DNA from: an uncultured Bacteroidota bacterium
Lineage (GTDB): Bacteria; Bacteroidota; Bacteroidia; Bacteroidales; F082
Direction: 5' to 3'
Assembly (NCBI GenBank): GCA_937912115.1
Contig: CALDOI010000258.1
Coordinates: forward strand, 16,906 to 80,905
Length of the DNA: 64,000 bases
In this document: one piece after another, positions 19,601 to 27,402 of the stretch
How the letters are laid out: every line of letters starts with the position of its first letter
How positions within the stretch are numbered: the stretch's first letter is position 1
Translations under genes and position numbers: made by a program
The notes under the pieces: model-generated
Told to the model about the DNA's origin: nothing
The model's input: the letters and a program-made list of their open reading frames with translations, nothing else
The model's database searches: none

Positions 19601-21062
19601 GCCAAATAATGGTATGATTGAATCTACCATTACATATGCGGATAGTTCGCAAATGTGGCTGAGTGGTGTTAGTGATGTTGACTTACCATTATATCCATTG
19701 GACTGGATTCGCTCGGGAACTTATCAAAGTGATGAAGCACCTGCCGGAAACGATTGGAATACATCGGCAGTTCCATATAATCCTTGGGATCCAGGTTCGG
19801 TATACGAAAAGATACTAGTTGGAACATGGACACCATATTGTATGGCAGCCTATGGTAATAGTAGAATCCCTGGTGAGGTTGTTGAAAATCAATCAGGCCC
19901 TGCATTTAGCAAAATATCAAAATTGTTATCTGAGTTTAAAAATGTTGCAAGTGTTGATATTGTATTGACTCCTGATAAAGATAAATGGACTAGATGTCCT
20001 GTTCTAGAAGCTGGTTATTACGCAGCTTTAGCCGAAGGTAATGCAAAACGCTTTTACAAACGTGCTTCAGCATCTGTTGATAAAGATGGTAACTATGCAA
20101 TATTAGGATCCGGGCCAAGTGAAAATCCAAATGATGCTAACTATATTAGCGACAATGGTATGGGATGGTTCCCAGGTTATGCTATAAACCTGGAAACAGG
20201 TGAAAGATTAAATATGATGTTTGCAGAAGATTCATATTTAGTTGAGCAAAATGGTCGCGACATGCTGTTTAATCCAACAAAACGTAATTTAGATCTGCCC
20301 GATCAGTTACTTGATGAAAATATTTGGAAAGGACAGGGTACAAACATGGTTCCTGTTATGGGTGGTAAGCATTATGTTTACATTCTAGATCATCGCAGCA
20401 CAAAATTCCAGGAACTACATAAATTTGATATGCCTGCCTACGATGCTGGTAGATTATCATCACAATATCTTGATTCGATTTCTACACTTGTGTCAGTGTT
20501 TGCTGAAAGTAGTTTTTACGGATTAATTATGTATACCGGTATTCCAATGGGTGTAGTTGGCCAGGAATGGTTATCAAACGAAGCTAAAATTAGGATTAGG
20601 GTAAGTAGACCATATCAACGTGGATACAATAGTATGCCTCTTGATTCTGTTTATCCGGGAATGGATGTAAATAATTATTATCCAATGTATAATTTTACAA
20701 TGGCTGGTTTAGAAACAGAGTACGAAGTAAAAGATAAATTGGAGTCTGATTTGGATGTTATTTCAGTAGTTCCTAATCCATACTATGCATATTCAGATTA
20801 TGAGCATAATGCTTTGGATAACAGAATAAAAATTACCAATCTTCCTGAAAAATGTACAATTACTATATATAACGTAAGTGGAAGTAAAATTAAGCAGTTT
20901 ACAAAAGATACGCCTGAAACTACCATTGAATGGGATCTTAAAAACTTTGCTTCTGTTCCAATTGCAGGTGGTGTATACTATTTTCATGTTAAATCGGATA
21001 ATGGTGATCGGGTTCTTAAATGGTTCTGTATAACTAGAATTCCTGATCTTAACACTTTCTAA
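16650..21062 (+). CDS. Very large secreted protein with type IX secretion C-terminal domain
   Basis: The protein of about 1470 residues has a signal peptide (MKNIIRAWLIVFVSFVFLNQ, cleavage near SAEE) and a C-terminal domain typical of T9SS substrates: a VVPNPYYAYSDY motif, ITIYNVSGSKIKQF, then a GGVYYFHVKSD strand near the end. The middle is rich in Gly, Asn, Asp and aromatic residues with no catalytic motif that I recognise. I chose the ATG at 16650; a TTG at 16620 would add a basic extension before the signal peptide. The gene lies between a TonB-dependent receptor and a PorV-like gene. Proteins of this type with that neighbourhood recur in Bacteroidota, but I know of no established function. 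It is probably exported by T9SS and displayed on the surface. Confidence 0.8.
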   Translation: MKNIIRAWLIVFVSFVFLNQLSAEEYHREKTKQGANLKQTTAGCSPASAYDWLDINNVRARINTGGDMWWDLPGGVGAKYFIPKEGAATSMFSGSLWIGGLDINNQLKLAAQRYRQVGIDYWTGPLTVDGTAAIDETVCAEYDEFFKITRAEVDEFLSHTDPITGAFIPSEDYVIPQSITNWPAHGDGSKGQSHYLAPFYDVLGDGEYEPTDGDYPYYDISNELCHSEVISMEEEYDRTVTGSILADQVIKGDQTLWWVFNDKGNIHTETTGSAIGLEIRAQAFAFATNDVINNMTFYSYEIINRSTFELTQTYFSPWVDTDLGYAGDDFVGCDVGRGLGYCYNGKAVDGNGEVNAYGEQPPAIGVDFFQGPYMDPDNYDNPSFSGDSIGGPSFGGTCEIVTQDGSLRNMPFFREGQLVTAPTIVRSAAINGVNFGNGIVDDERFGMRRFVYHNNGGNANQSDPTNAPEYYNYLRGIWKDNTKMYYGGTAYIAGAGTVGPECDFMFPFDSDPCNWGTAGLPPNGGFNINGFYWSEETGDGGSPNPPADRRFMQSAGPFTLKSGAVNYITVGIPWARAQSGGAWASVEKLRVVDDKCQALFDNCFKVIDGPTAPDLAMVELDRQLIVYISNSANSNNYLEKYFEFDPNIIQPLPGSNPPVASDAYYRFEGYQIFQLKGPTVSVDNIHDPDLARLVAQFDVKNGVTKIVNYDFNDLIGANVPVIEVTGGDNGIQHSFILSQDAFATDDVRLVNNKQYYFLALAYAHNDYLPFGLDFPNSSGQTHPYLSGRKNIKVYTAMPHLTINGLVQNGSYGDSPKITRIAGFGNGGMNLDFTEETINEILSKPPAGPDNVFGGPDYPIAYNPEYKINAGPLNVKVVDPLSVINADFTWWMDTLIRVKLEHITGDPSVEGDTTSKLVGNWSLRNNISGEVHKSDTTILTEYEQLFLDLGFSVNIEQPFVPGPIEIGEVMAGNPAALKSYFEVFAPNNGMIESTITYADSSQMWLSGVSDVDLPLYPLDWIRSGTYQSDEAPAGNDWNTSAVPYNPWDPGSVYEKILVGTWTPYCMAAYGNSRIPGEVVENQSGPAFSKISKLLSEFKNVASVDIVLTPDKDKWTRCPVLEAGYYAALAEGNAKRFYKRASASVDKDGNYAILGSGPSENPNDANYISDNGMGWFPGYAINLETGERLNMMFAEDSYLVEQNGRDMLFNPTKRNLDLPDQLLDENIWKGQGTNMVPVMGGKHYVYILDHRSTKFQELHKFDMPAYDAGRLSSQYLDSISTLVSVFAESSFYGLIMYTGIPMGVVGQEWLSNEAKIRIRVSRPYQRGYNSMPLDSVYPGMDVNNYYPMYNFTMAGLETEYEVKDKLESDLDVISVVPNPYYAYSDYEHNALDNRIKITNLPEKCTITIYNVSGSKIKQFTKDTPETTIEWDLKNFASVPIAGGVYYFHVKSDNGDRVLKWFCITRIPDLNTF

Positions 21063-21106
21063 AAAATATATAATCTGTCTTGAACTAGAATTTAATCAAG
21101 TTGAAT

Positions 21107-22174
21107 ATGAAAACTCTTTATAGAAATCTGATCGTAATTTTGATCTTATCGTTAATATTTCCCTTAGCAGAGTCAACTTTTGCTGGAAACAGAGACAGGT
21201 CGGGCCAGGCTGGTGCCACTGAGTTATTAATTAACCCATGGGCAAGAAGTAGTGGTTGGGCCAGTGCAAATATGTCTAGAGTTAGAGGACTGGAAGCAAT
21301 TTGGGGTAATATTGCCGGAACTGCTTTTACTCCTAAAACTCAATTGATATTTGCAAATACACAATGGCTAAAAGGTACAGGTACAAATATTATGTCCTTT
21401 GGCCTTTCACAACGTGTAGGCGAAGTTGGTGCGTTTAGTCTTTCGGTTATGTCAATGTCGTTTGGCGATATCGATATTCGTACCGTTGATAATCCTGATG
21501 AGTCTCAAGGAACCTACAACCCAAGCTTAATGAATATTGCCATTGGTTATTCAAAAGCTTTTTCAAATAGCATTTATGCAGGTGTACTTGTTAAGGTAAT
21601 ATCAGAATCAATTGCTGATGTAAGTGCTGTTGGAGTAGCCATTGATGCTGGTATCCAATATGTAACTGGTGCTGATGAGCAAATTTCATTTGGTATCGCA
21701 CTTAAAAATGTAGGACCAAAAATGATGTATTCGGGTGATGGACTTTCTTTACGGACTATAATATCTGGACAAGAAACTTCTTTTACTCTTGAACAACGAT
21801 CAATGTCGTTCGAAATGCCTGCTCAACTAAATATTGGCGCAGCCTATGATTTTTTGTTTCCTAAGGACTATCGACTAACCGCGGCAGGTAATTTTACCTC
21901 TAATTCGTTTAGTCAGGATCAATTTTCATTTGGACTTGAATTCAGCCTAAAGGAATATGTTCAACTTAGAAGTGGTTATACATATGAAAAAGGAATGTTC
22001 GACGAAATTACTTCATCAGAAAACATTAATATTAATAATGGACTAAGCGCTGGATTAAGTGTTCAGGTACCTTTAAGCAAAGAAAAAGGAAGCTTTATTG
22101 GTATAGATTATACCTATCGTGAATCGCAAAGTTTCAATGGAAGTCATACCATGGGAATTATTTTTAATTTCTAA
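21107..22174 (+). CDS. PorV/PorQ family outer-membrane beta-barrel
   Basis: The protein of about 355 residues has a signal peptide (MKTLYRNLIVILILSLIFPL) and a mature start GQAGATELLINPWARSSGWA, the characteristic opening of PorV/PorQ-like barrels (FadL fold). Amphipathic beta-strands follow to the end, with a terminal IIFNF. PorV is the T9SS shuttle protein that carries substrates from the Sov/SprA translocon to the attachment complex. This copy follows a T9SS substrate gene by 44 bases and may be a dedicated shuttle for it; the principal porV is probably elsewhere. The frame could also start 6 bases earlier at TTG. A strong terminator-like hairpin lies downstream at 22220. Confidence 0.82.
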   Translation: MKTLYRNLIVILILSLIFPLAESTFAGNRDRSGQAGATELLINPWARSSGWASANMSRVRGLEAIWGNIAGTAFTPKTQLIFANTQWLKGTGTNIMSFGLSQRVGEVGAFSLSVMSMSFGDIDIRTVDNPDESQGTYNPSLMNIAIGYSKAFSNSIYAGVLVKVISESIADVSAVGVAIDAGIQYVTGADEQISFGIALKNVGPKMMYSGDGLSLRTIISGQETSFTLEQRSMSFEMPAQLNIGAAYDFLFPKDYRLTAAGNFTSNSFSQDQFSFGLEFSLKEYVQLRSGYTYEKGMFDEITSSENININNGLSAGLSVQVPLSKEKGSFIGIDYTYRESQSFNGSHTMGIIFNF

Positions 22175-22200
22175 AAATTTAATACTGTAAAAAAACATAC

Positions 22201-22209
22201 TATTTTTGC
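22201..22209 (+). promoter_or_regulatory. Bacteroidota -7 box upstream of greA
   Basis: The sequence TATTTTTGC fits TAnnTTTG. A transcript would start near 22214, just before the hairpin at 22220-22252, and run into greA at 22287. This places a terminator-like hairpin at the very 5' end of the greA message. Confidence 0.5.
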
Positions 22210-22219
22210 AGATTCTATT

Positions 22220-22252
22220 AAAGACCCTTAATTCACTTTAAGGGTCTTTTTA
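22220..22252 (+). terminator. Rho-independent terminator-like hairpin between the porV-like gene and greA
   Basis: Perfect 12-base stem AAAGACCCTTAA / TTAAGGGTCTTT with a 6-base loop, continuing into a short T tract. It can end the TonB receptor-T9SS protein-PorV operon. Because a -7 box lies just upstream, it could also act on transcripts that are heading into greA. Confidence 0.85.
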
Positions 22253-22286
22253 TCTTATTATTATCAAACAAAAAAGACGTTTACAC

Positions 22287-22760
22287 ATGTCTGAAACTAA
22301 ATATTTCACAGAAGAAGGATTAAAAAAACTTCGTGAGCAAATTAAGTATCTCACAACAATTGAGAGGCCTAAAATATCACTGCAAATTAGTGAGGCCAGG
22401 GACAAAGGTGATTTGTCTGAAAATGCTGAATACGATGCAGCAAAAGATGCACAGGGTATGCTTGAGTTAAAGATCTCTAAATTACAATCGATCTTACGGA
22501 ATGGGCGAATAATAGATGAATCCAAAATGGATGATAGTAAAGCTTATATACTATCGACAGTTACTATTAAAAATACCCGGAATAATTCTACTATGAAATA
22601 TACACTTGTTCCCGAAGAAGAGGCGAATCTTAAGGAAGGTAGAATCTCAGTGGAATCTCCAATAGCAAAAGGATTGTTAGGAAAAAAAGTTGGCGATACC
22701 GCTGAGATAACTGTTCCCGCCGGCACAATTACTTTTGAGATAATTGATATATCACGATAA
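22287..22760 (+). CDS. greA: Transcription elongation factor GreA
   Basis: The 157-residue protein has the family's usual length. The N-terminal coiled-coil contains KKLREQIKYL and the acidic tip segment ARDKGDLSENAEYDAAKDAQ, with the conserved D and E that reach into the RNA polymerase secondary channel and coordinate Mg2+. The C-terminal FKBP-like domain includes SPIAKGLLGKKVGDTAEI. GreA stimulates cleavage of backtracked RNA. The HIT gene follows after 11 bases, so the two are co-transcribed; greA-HIT is a familiar pair in Bacteroidota. The leader carries a terminator-like hairpin. Confidence 0.97.
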   Translation: MSETKYFTEEGLKKLREQIKYLTTIERPKISLQISEARDKGDLSENAEYDAAKDAQGMLELKISKLQSILRNGRIIDESKMDDSKAYILSTVTIKNTRNNSTMKYTLVPEEEANLKEGRISVESPIAKGLLGKKVGDTAEITVPAGTITFEIIDISR

Positions 22761-22771
22761 ATATTTCAAAC

Positions 22772-23173
22772 ATGGCTACAATTTTTACAAAGATAATTAA
22801 TGGAGATATTCCATCGTATAAAATTGCTGAAAATGAAAGCTATTATGCATTCCTCGACATCAACCCTCTGGCTAAAGGGCATACTCTTGTTATTCCAAAA
22901 AACGAAACCGACTATATATTAGATATTGATGATGAAGAATTAGGAGGACTGATCATCTTCGCTAAAAAGGTTGGTCGTGCCATCGAAAAGGTTGTTGATT
23001 GTAAACGTATTGGGATAACGGTAATTGGACTTGAAGTTCCTCATACGCATATACATCTTATTCCCATTAACTCATTATATGATATGGATTTTAAGCAACC
23101 TAAGCTTAGTTTCTCTCATGAAGAAAATCAGGAATTGGCAAGTAAAATAGTTGCAGCGTACCATTCAATGTAG
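22772..23173 (+). CDS. HIT family nucleotide hydrolase/transferase
   Basis: This 133-residue protein opens with the typical ATIFTKIINGDIPSYKIAEN segment of the Hint/HIT group. It has FLDINPLAKGHTLVIPK and ends in a histidine triad, PHTHIHLIPI, in place of the usual HxHxHxx with the same three His positions. HIT proteins cleave nucleoside phosphoramidates or related nucleotides. It is probably co-transcribed with greA. The cellular substrate is not predictable from sequence. Confidence 0.95.
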   Translation: MATIFTKIINGDIPSYKIAENESYYAFLDINPLAKGHTLVIPKNETDYILDIDDEELGGLIIFAKKVGRAIEKVVDCKRIGITVIGLEVPHTHIHLIPINSLYDMDFKQPKLSFSHEENQELASKIVAAYHSM

Positions 23174-23224
23174 TTTCAAATTAATATACAATTGAAATCC
23201 ACTTTCATTGATGGTGGATATTCT

Positions 23225-25126
23225 TTAATACGCCCTTGTATTTATTCCCTCAATATAGTTTATAAACGATTGGTTAACAACTTTGTTACCTCCTGGTGTT
23301 GGGTAATTACCTGTAAAATACCAATCTCCAGTATGATTAGGGATAGCTTTGTGAAGATCTTCAATACTTTGATATATAACTTTAACTTCTGCTTTAATGC
23401 CTTTCGTTTTAACCAGTTCAGCAACTTTATTTGAGATCTGTGCAGCTTTAAAAGGTTCGTATATTTCTTTCACATAATTTATAATCTCTTCCTTTGGAAG
23501 ATTTTGCTGGGCTTTCGATTTATTATATAATTCGTTAATTATGTGATCTTGCTTAGTATCTTTAAGAAGTTCAATAGCAGCATTAAAAGCCACAAAATCA
23601 CTTAATCTTGCCATATCAATTCCATAGCAGTCAGGATATCTTATTTGAGGTGCCGATGATGCTATCACAATTTTTTTAGGATGAAGTCGATCCAGTATTT
23701 GAATAATGCTTTGTTTTAATGTTGTTCCACGAACAATGGAGTCGTCAAGAACAACAAGGGTGTCAACACCTTTTCGTACCACACCATAAGTCACGTCGTA
23801 AACGTGTCCAACCAGATCGTCTCTCTGATTGTCCTGTGTAATAAATGTACGTAATTTAACATCCTTTACAGCGATTGATTCAACCCGTGGCTTATTACTA
23901 AAGAAAACATCTAACATCTCTGCTGATATATTATCCTTGTTTTTAAGGATTTTCTCTTTAATCATATCAGAAGAAAATGAATGAACCTGATCCATCATCC
24001 CTTGAAATGCAACCGAAGCAGTGTTGGGTATATATGAGAAAACAGTATTTCTTATGTCGTAATCAATTTCTTTAAGTATGTTAGGTGTGAGCAACACACC
24101 AAGTTTTTTACGTTCTTGATATATGTCTTTATCCGTTCCTCTTGAAAAATATATTCTCTCAAAGGAACACGCTTTTTTTGGCTTTGGTTCAATAAATCTT
24201 TCTATTTCTACAGAAGCATCCTTTTTAATTATTAGTGAATGCCCTGGTTCGAGTTCTATTACATCCTTCTCGCTTAAATTAAATGCAGTTTGAATAACCG
24301 GGCGCTCTGAGGCAGCAACAACAACTTCATCATCAATATAATAGAATGCCGGGCGTATACCATTTGGATCGCGCATTATAAATGCATCGCCGTGTCCCAA
24401 TAATCCACCAATAACATATCCACCATCCCATTTTTTGGCCGACTCATTTAAGATACTCTGGATATTTATTGTTTTAATAATATGGTTTGTAATTTCCTTT
24501 TTGCTTAATCCAAGTTTCTTGCCTTGAGTATAAAGAAGTTGATTTTCTTCATCCAAAAAATGACCAATTTTTTCAAGAACTGTAACTGTGTCTGATGTTT
24601 CAACAGGGTATTGGCCTAAATCAACCAATTGCTCAAATAACTCACCTGTGTTGGTCATATTAAAGTTACCAGCTAGAACAAGATTACGCGTTTTCCAATT
24701 ATTTGATCTTACCAGTGGATGGAGATTACTAATATTATTTCCCCCAAAAGTACCGTAACGCAAGTGCCCTAAAAATAATTCACCGGTAAAGTCAGCATTT
24801 GCTTTTAACCAGTTTACATCAGCTAGTCTTTTCGGATTCCCCTTGGTAGCTTTTTGGATGTTGTCGTAAGCCTTATTAAACAAATCTTTTATTGGAGTCG
24901 ATTCGTTTGAACGAAGTCTGCTGATATAACGTTGTCCGGGTTTAAGGTCTATTTTTACTTCAGCAATTCCTGCACCGTCTTGTCCTCGGTTATGCTGCTT
25001 TTGTAGTAGGAGGTGTAGTTTCTGCAACCCATATACAGATGTACCATATTTTGAAAGGTAATATTCGAGAGGCTTCCGTAATCTAATTAAGGCGATGCCA
25101 CATTCGTGAGTTATACGATCGCTCAT
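23225..25126 (-). CDS. Amidophosphoribosyltransferase-type protein (PurF family, Bacteroidota long form)
   Basis: The protein of about 633 residues has an N-terminal glutamine amidotransferase (class II) domain and a C-terminal phosphoribosyltransferase domain. The nucleophile cysteine is in HECGIALIRL at about residue 9 rather than at position 2, so the enzyme would need trimming or use an extended N-terminus. HNRGQDGAGIA and HLRYGTFGG are normal for the family. The PRPP loop VVLDDSIVRGTTL is intact. The protein is about 130-170 residues longer than ordinary PurF. Long forms with the same ECG-type N-terminus occur in Bacteroidota next to a separate true PurF, so function as the first purine enzyme is likely but not certain. 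I chose the ATG at 25126 because the longer frame (25159) begins inside the -7 promoter box. Confidence 0.85.
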   Translation of the reverse strand: MSDRITHECGIALIRLRKPLEYYLSKYGTSVYGLQKLHLLLQKQHNRGQDGAGIAEVKIDLKPGQRYISRLRSNESTPIKDLFNKAYDNIQKATKGNPKRLADVNWLKANADFTGELFLGHLRYGTFGGNNISNLHPLVRSNNWKTRNLVLAGNFNMTNTGELFEQLVDLGQYPVETSDTVTVLEKIGHFLDEENQLLYTQGKKLGLSKKEITNHIIKTINIQSILNESAKKWDGGYVIGGLLGHGDAFIMRDPNGIRPAFYYIDDEVVVAASERPVIQTAFNLSEKDVIELEPGHSLIIKKDASVEIERFIEPKPKKACSFERIYFSRGTDKDIYQERKKLGVLLTPNILKEIDYDIRNTVFSYIPNTASVAFQGMMDQVHSFSSDMIKEKILKNKDNISAEMLDVFFSNKPRVESIAVKDVKLRTFITQDNQRDDLVGHVYDVTYGVVRKGVDTLVVLDDSIVRGTTLKQSIIQILDRLHPKKIVIASSAPQIRYPDCYGIDMARLSDFVAFNAAIELLKDTKQDHIINELYNKSKAQQNLPKEEIINYVKEIYEPFKAAQISNKVAELVKTKGIKAEVKVIYQSIEDLHKAIPNHTGDWYFTGNYPTPGGNKVVNQSFINYIEGINTRAY

Positions 25127-25155
25127 TGTTTGTGCAGAATATTTATAAATTTGTG

Positions 25156-25164
25156 GCAAAAGTA
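25156..25164 (-). promoter_or_regulatory. -7 box for the purF-type gene
   Basis: On the reverse strand it reads TACTTTTGC, a good TAnnTTTG match. It would give a leader of roughly 24 bases to the ATG at 25126 and rules out the longer start at 25159. Confidence 0.55.
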
Positions 25165-25172
25165 AGAAAAAG

Positions 25173-25622
25173 ATGATTCAAATAAGATGTTCCAATGAAT
25201 ATGATGCAGAAGCAATTGTTGGCTTCCAGCTAAAAATGGCCAAAGAAACTGAGGGAGTTAGCCTTGACGAAATTGCTGTAAATAATGGGGTTAATGCAGT
25301 TTTTAATGATCCACACAAGGGTACCTACTACGTTGCTACAGATGATGATAAAATTATCGCATCATTATTATTAACTCCTGAATGGAGCGACTGGCGTAAT
25401 AGTTGGGTAATGTGGATTCAGTCGGTATATGTTGTCCCTGAAAGTAGGGGTAAAGGAGTTTTTAAGAGTATGTACAAGTATATAACTAATATGGCTAAGG
25501 AAAGTAGCAAAATTGCCGGTGTTAGATTATACGTTGATTTGAGTAACTCATCAGCACGTAATGTTTATGCAAAACTTGGTATGGTTGGCGATCATTATCA
25601 ATTATTTGAATGGATGAAATGA
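25173..25622 (+). CDS. GNAT family N-acetyltransferase
   Basis: The 149-residue protein shows the GNAT core. Strand beta4 is WVMWIQSVYVVPESRGKGVF, which includes the acetyl-CoA pyrophosphate loop (RGKGVF, the Q/RxxGxG/A pattern). It ends with LYVDLSNSSARNVYAKLGMV, the usual C-terminal region. It is divergent from the purF-type gene, with their start codons only 46 bases apart. The acceptor substrate (small molecule or protein) cannot be inferred. Confidence 0.92.
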   Translation: MIQIRCSNEYDAEAIVGFQLKMAKETEGVSLDEIAVNNGVNAVFNDPHKGTYYVATDDDKIIASLLLTPEWSDWRNSWVMWIQSVYVVPESRGKGVFKSMYKYITNMAKESSKIAGVRLYVDLSNSSARNVYAKLGMVGDHYQLFEWMK

Positions 25623-25726
25623 TTTTAACTGAAACTACCTTATTTCATTGTTGACTTAATAGATTTATTTAGTTTTACATCCTATTAAAATGAACTATTT
25701 GATTATAAATAAAATACTTTACCATT

Positions 25727-27331
25727 ATGAAGAATATCATTATAACCATTTCCATTTTTGTATTTAGCGTTGCAATTACACTAAATCTTTCAGCTCAATC
25801 GGCTGATAAAAGTGATTGGGCAGGCGGATACCCCGAAGGATGTACCTCAATTACCGTTGGCAAAAATGCTAGTTTTGATGGTTCAGTTATAACATCACAT
25901 ACGGATGATAGCCATCGTACACGGTCGTGGATTGATATTATACCGGCAAGACATCATTCAAAAGGTGAAAAGGTTATAATGTATAAGCGTGTTAAAAATG
26001 ATTCGCTAGCAATGCCTGCATACGGTCATAAGGAAGTTGGAAGCATACCTCAGGTAAGTTATACTAATGGGTACATTAATACAGCATATCCAAGTCTTAA
26101 CGATAAACAACTGGGAATAGGAGAATCAACCTTTGGAGGACGCGAAGAGTTACAAAGCGATGCCGGGATTATTGATTGCCAGCGTCTCTGTCTGCTGATG
26201 CTGGAGCGTGAATCAACAGCGCGAGGAGCGATTAAAGTTGCCGGAGAATTACTAAAAGAATACGGGTGGAATGATTACGGTGAAGTACTAACCATAGCCG
26301 ACAAAAATGAAGTATGGCATCTGGAAATAGTTGGGCCAGGAAAAGGAAAGGTTGGAGCCGTATGGGTTGCCCAGCGTGTCCCTGATGGACATATATCGGT
26401 TAATGCTAATGCAAGTACAATCAAGCAGATTAACCTTAAGGATGAAGATCATTTTTTGGCCTCTGATAATGTTTATGATGTTGCCAAAGAAAATGGGTGG
26501 TGGAATCCAAAAGAAGAATTTTATTTTTGCTATGCATATGCACCACATAGTCGTACATCACCAGCTTCCCGACGACGCGAATGGAGAGTGTTTAACCTTC
26601 TTGCTCCATCTCTAGGCCTTGATCCAAATGATAAAGATTATCCTTTTTCTGTTAAACCAGATACTTTGGTTACACTCGAAAATCTAATGAATGTGTTTAA
26701 AGATTATTACGAAGGCACTCCATTTGATATGACAAAAAATCTAACAGTAACCGATAAGGAAGGCAAAACTGTTATTTCACCGTTAGCAAGTCCACATATG
26801 CCTTATGATGCGAATAATCTGCACAAAATAAATGGGGGATGGGGTCCACTAGGAGAAAGAACAATCGCCAGATGGTATACCATGTATGCAACAATTATAC
26901 AATTAAGAAATTGGTTACCCGATGAGATTGGTGGTGTAGAATGGTTGGCAATGGACAATGTTGCAACATCTATTTATGTGCCCATTTATGGCTGCGTAAC
27001 CGATTTGCCTGAGCCATATAAAACACCGGGAAGAATAAACGGTTATACAATGAATTCAGCATGGTGGATATTTAACCGACTTGGAACTCTTACTTCACAG
27101 CGATGGGGTGAAATGCGCCATGATGTTGATGCTGTTTGGGAGCCCATGCAGCTTAAACTTATTGAAAATCAAAAAAATATTGACAGTCAGGCTTTGGATC
27201 TTTACAAAGAAAATAAGAAAGATGCTATTGAATTTCTGAATTATTACTCAAATGAACAGGGAGAAAAAGTTATGAAAGAAGCCATCAAACTTGGTGATTT
27301 CCTCTGGACTAAATATGATGAGAAGTTTTAG
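25727..27331 (+). CDS. Secreted C69 family dipeptidase
   Basis: The 534-residue protein has a signal peptide (MKNIIITISIFVFSVAITLN, ending LSAQS) followed by PEGCTSITVGKNASFDGSV, the C69 (PepD) N-terminal nucleophile region. The Cys in this block becomes the catalytic N-terminus after processing. WHLEIVGPGKGKVGAVWVAQ and a SRRREWRVFNLLAPS segment also match the family. Such Ntn-hydrolases cleave dipeptides and are abundant in Bacteroidota that grow on protein. Together with the nearby S66, M1, S51 and M64 enzymes this suggests a peptide-using lifestyle. It converges with the AI-2E-type transporter gene. Confidence 0.93.
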   Translation: MKNIIITISIFVFSVAITLNLSAQSADKSDWAGGYPEGCTSITVGKNASFDGSVITSHTDDSHRTRSWIDIIPARHHSKGEKVIMYKRVKNDSLAMPAYGHKEVGSIPQVSYTNGYINTAYPSLNDKQLGIGESTFGGREELQSDAGIIDCQRLCLLMLERESTARGAIKVAGELLKEYGWNDYGEVLTIADKNEVWHLEIVGPGKGKVGAVWVAQRVPDGHISVNANASTIKQINLKDEDHFLASDNVYDVAKENGWWNPKEEFYFCYAYAPHSRTSPASRRREWRVFNLLAPSLGLDPNDKDYPFSVKPDTLVTLENLMNVFKDYYEGTPFDMTKNLTVTDKEGKTVISPLASPHMPYDANNLHKINGGWGPLGERTIARWYTMYATIIQLRNWLPDEIGGVEWLAMDNVATSIYVPIYGCVTDLPEPYKTPGRINGYTMNSAWWIFNRLGTLTSQRWGEMRHDVDAVWEPMQLKLIENQKNIDSQALDLYKENKKDAIEFLNYYSNEQGEKVMKEAIKLGDFLWTKYDEKF

Positions 27332-27350
27332 TTCAAAGTTTAGTGTTTTG

Positions 27351-27385
27351 CCTGCCTGACGGCGAGGCAGGGGTTCACAGTTTTG
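27351..27385. terminator. Palindrome between convergent genes, possible terminator
   Basis: CCTGCC and GGCAGG arms (27351-27356 and 27366-27371) form a GC-rich hairpin in an otherwise AT-rich gap and are followed by a T-rich run. GC-rich palindromes of this kind (CTGCCTGACGGC...) occur as dispersed intergenic repeats in Bacteroidota, so it may be both a repeat and a terminator. Confidence 0.5.
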
Positions 27386-27402
27386 TTTTTTTTCAAAAGC
27401 CT

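Noticed and set aside
23192-23434. Small forward open frame after the HIT gene
   Set aside because: It is antisense to the well-supported purF-type gene and has no recognisable features.
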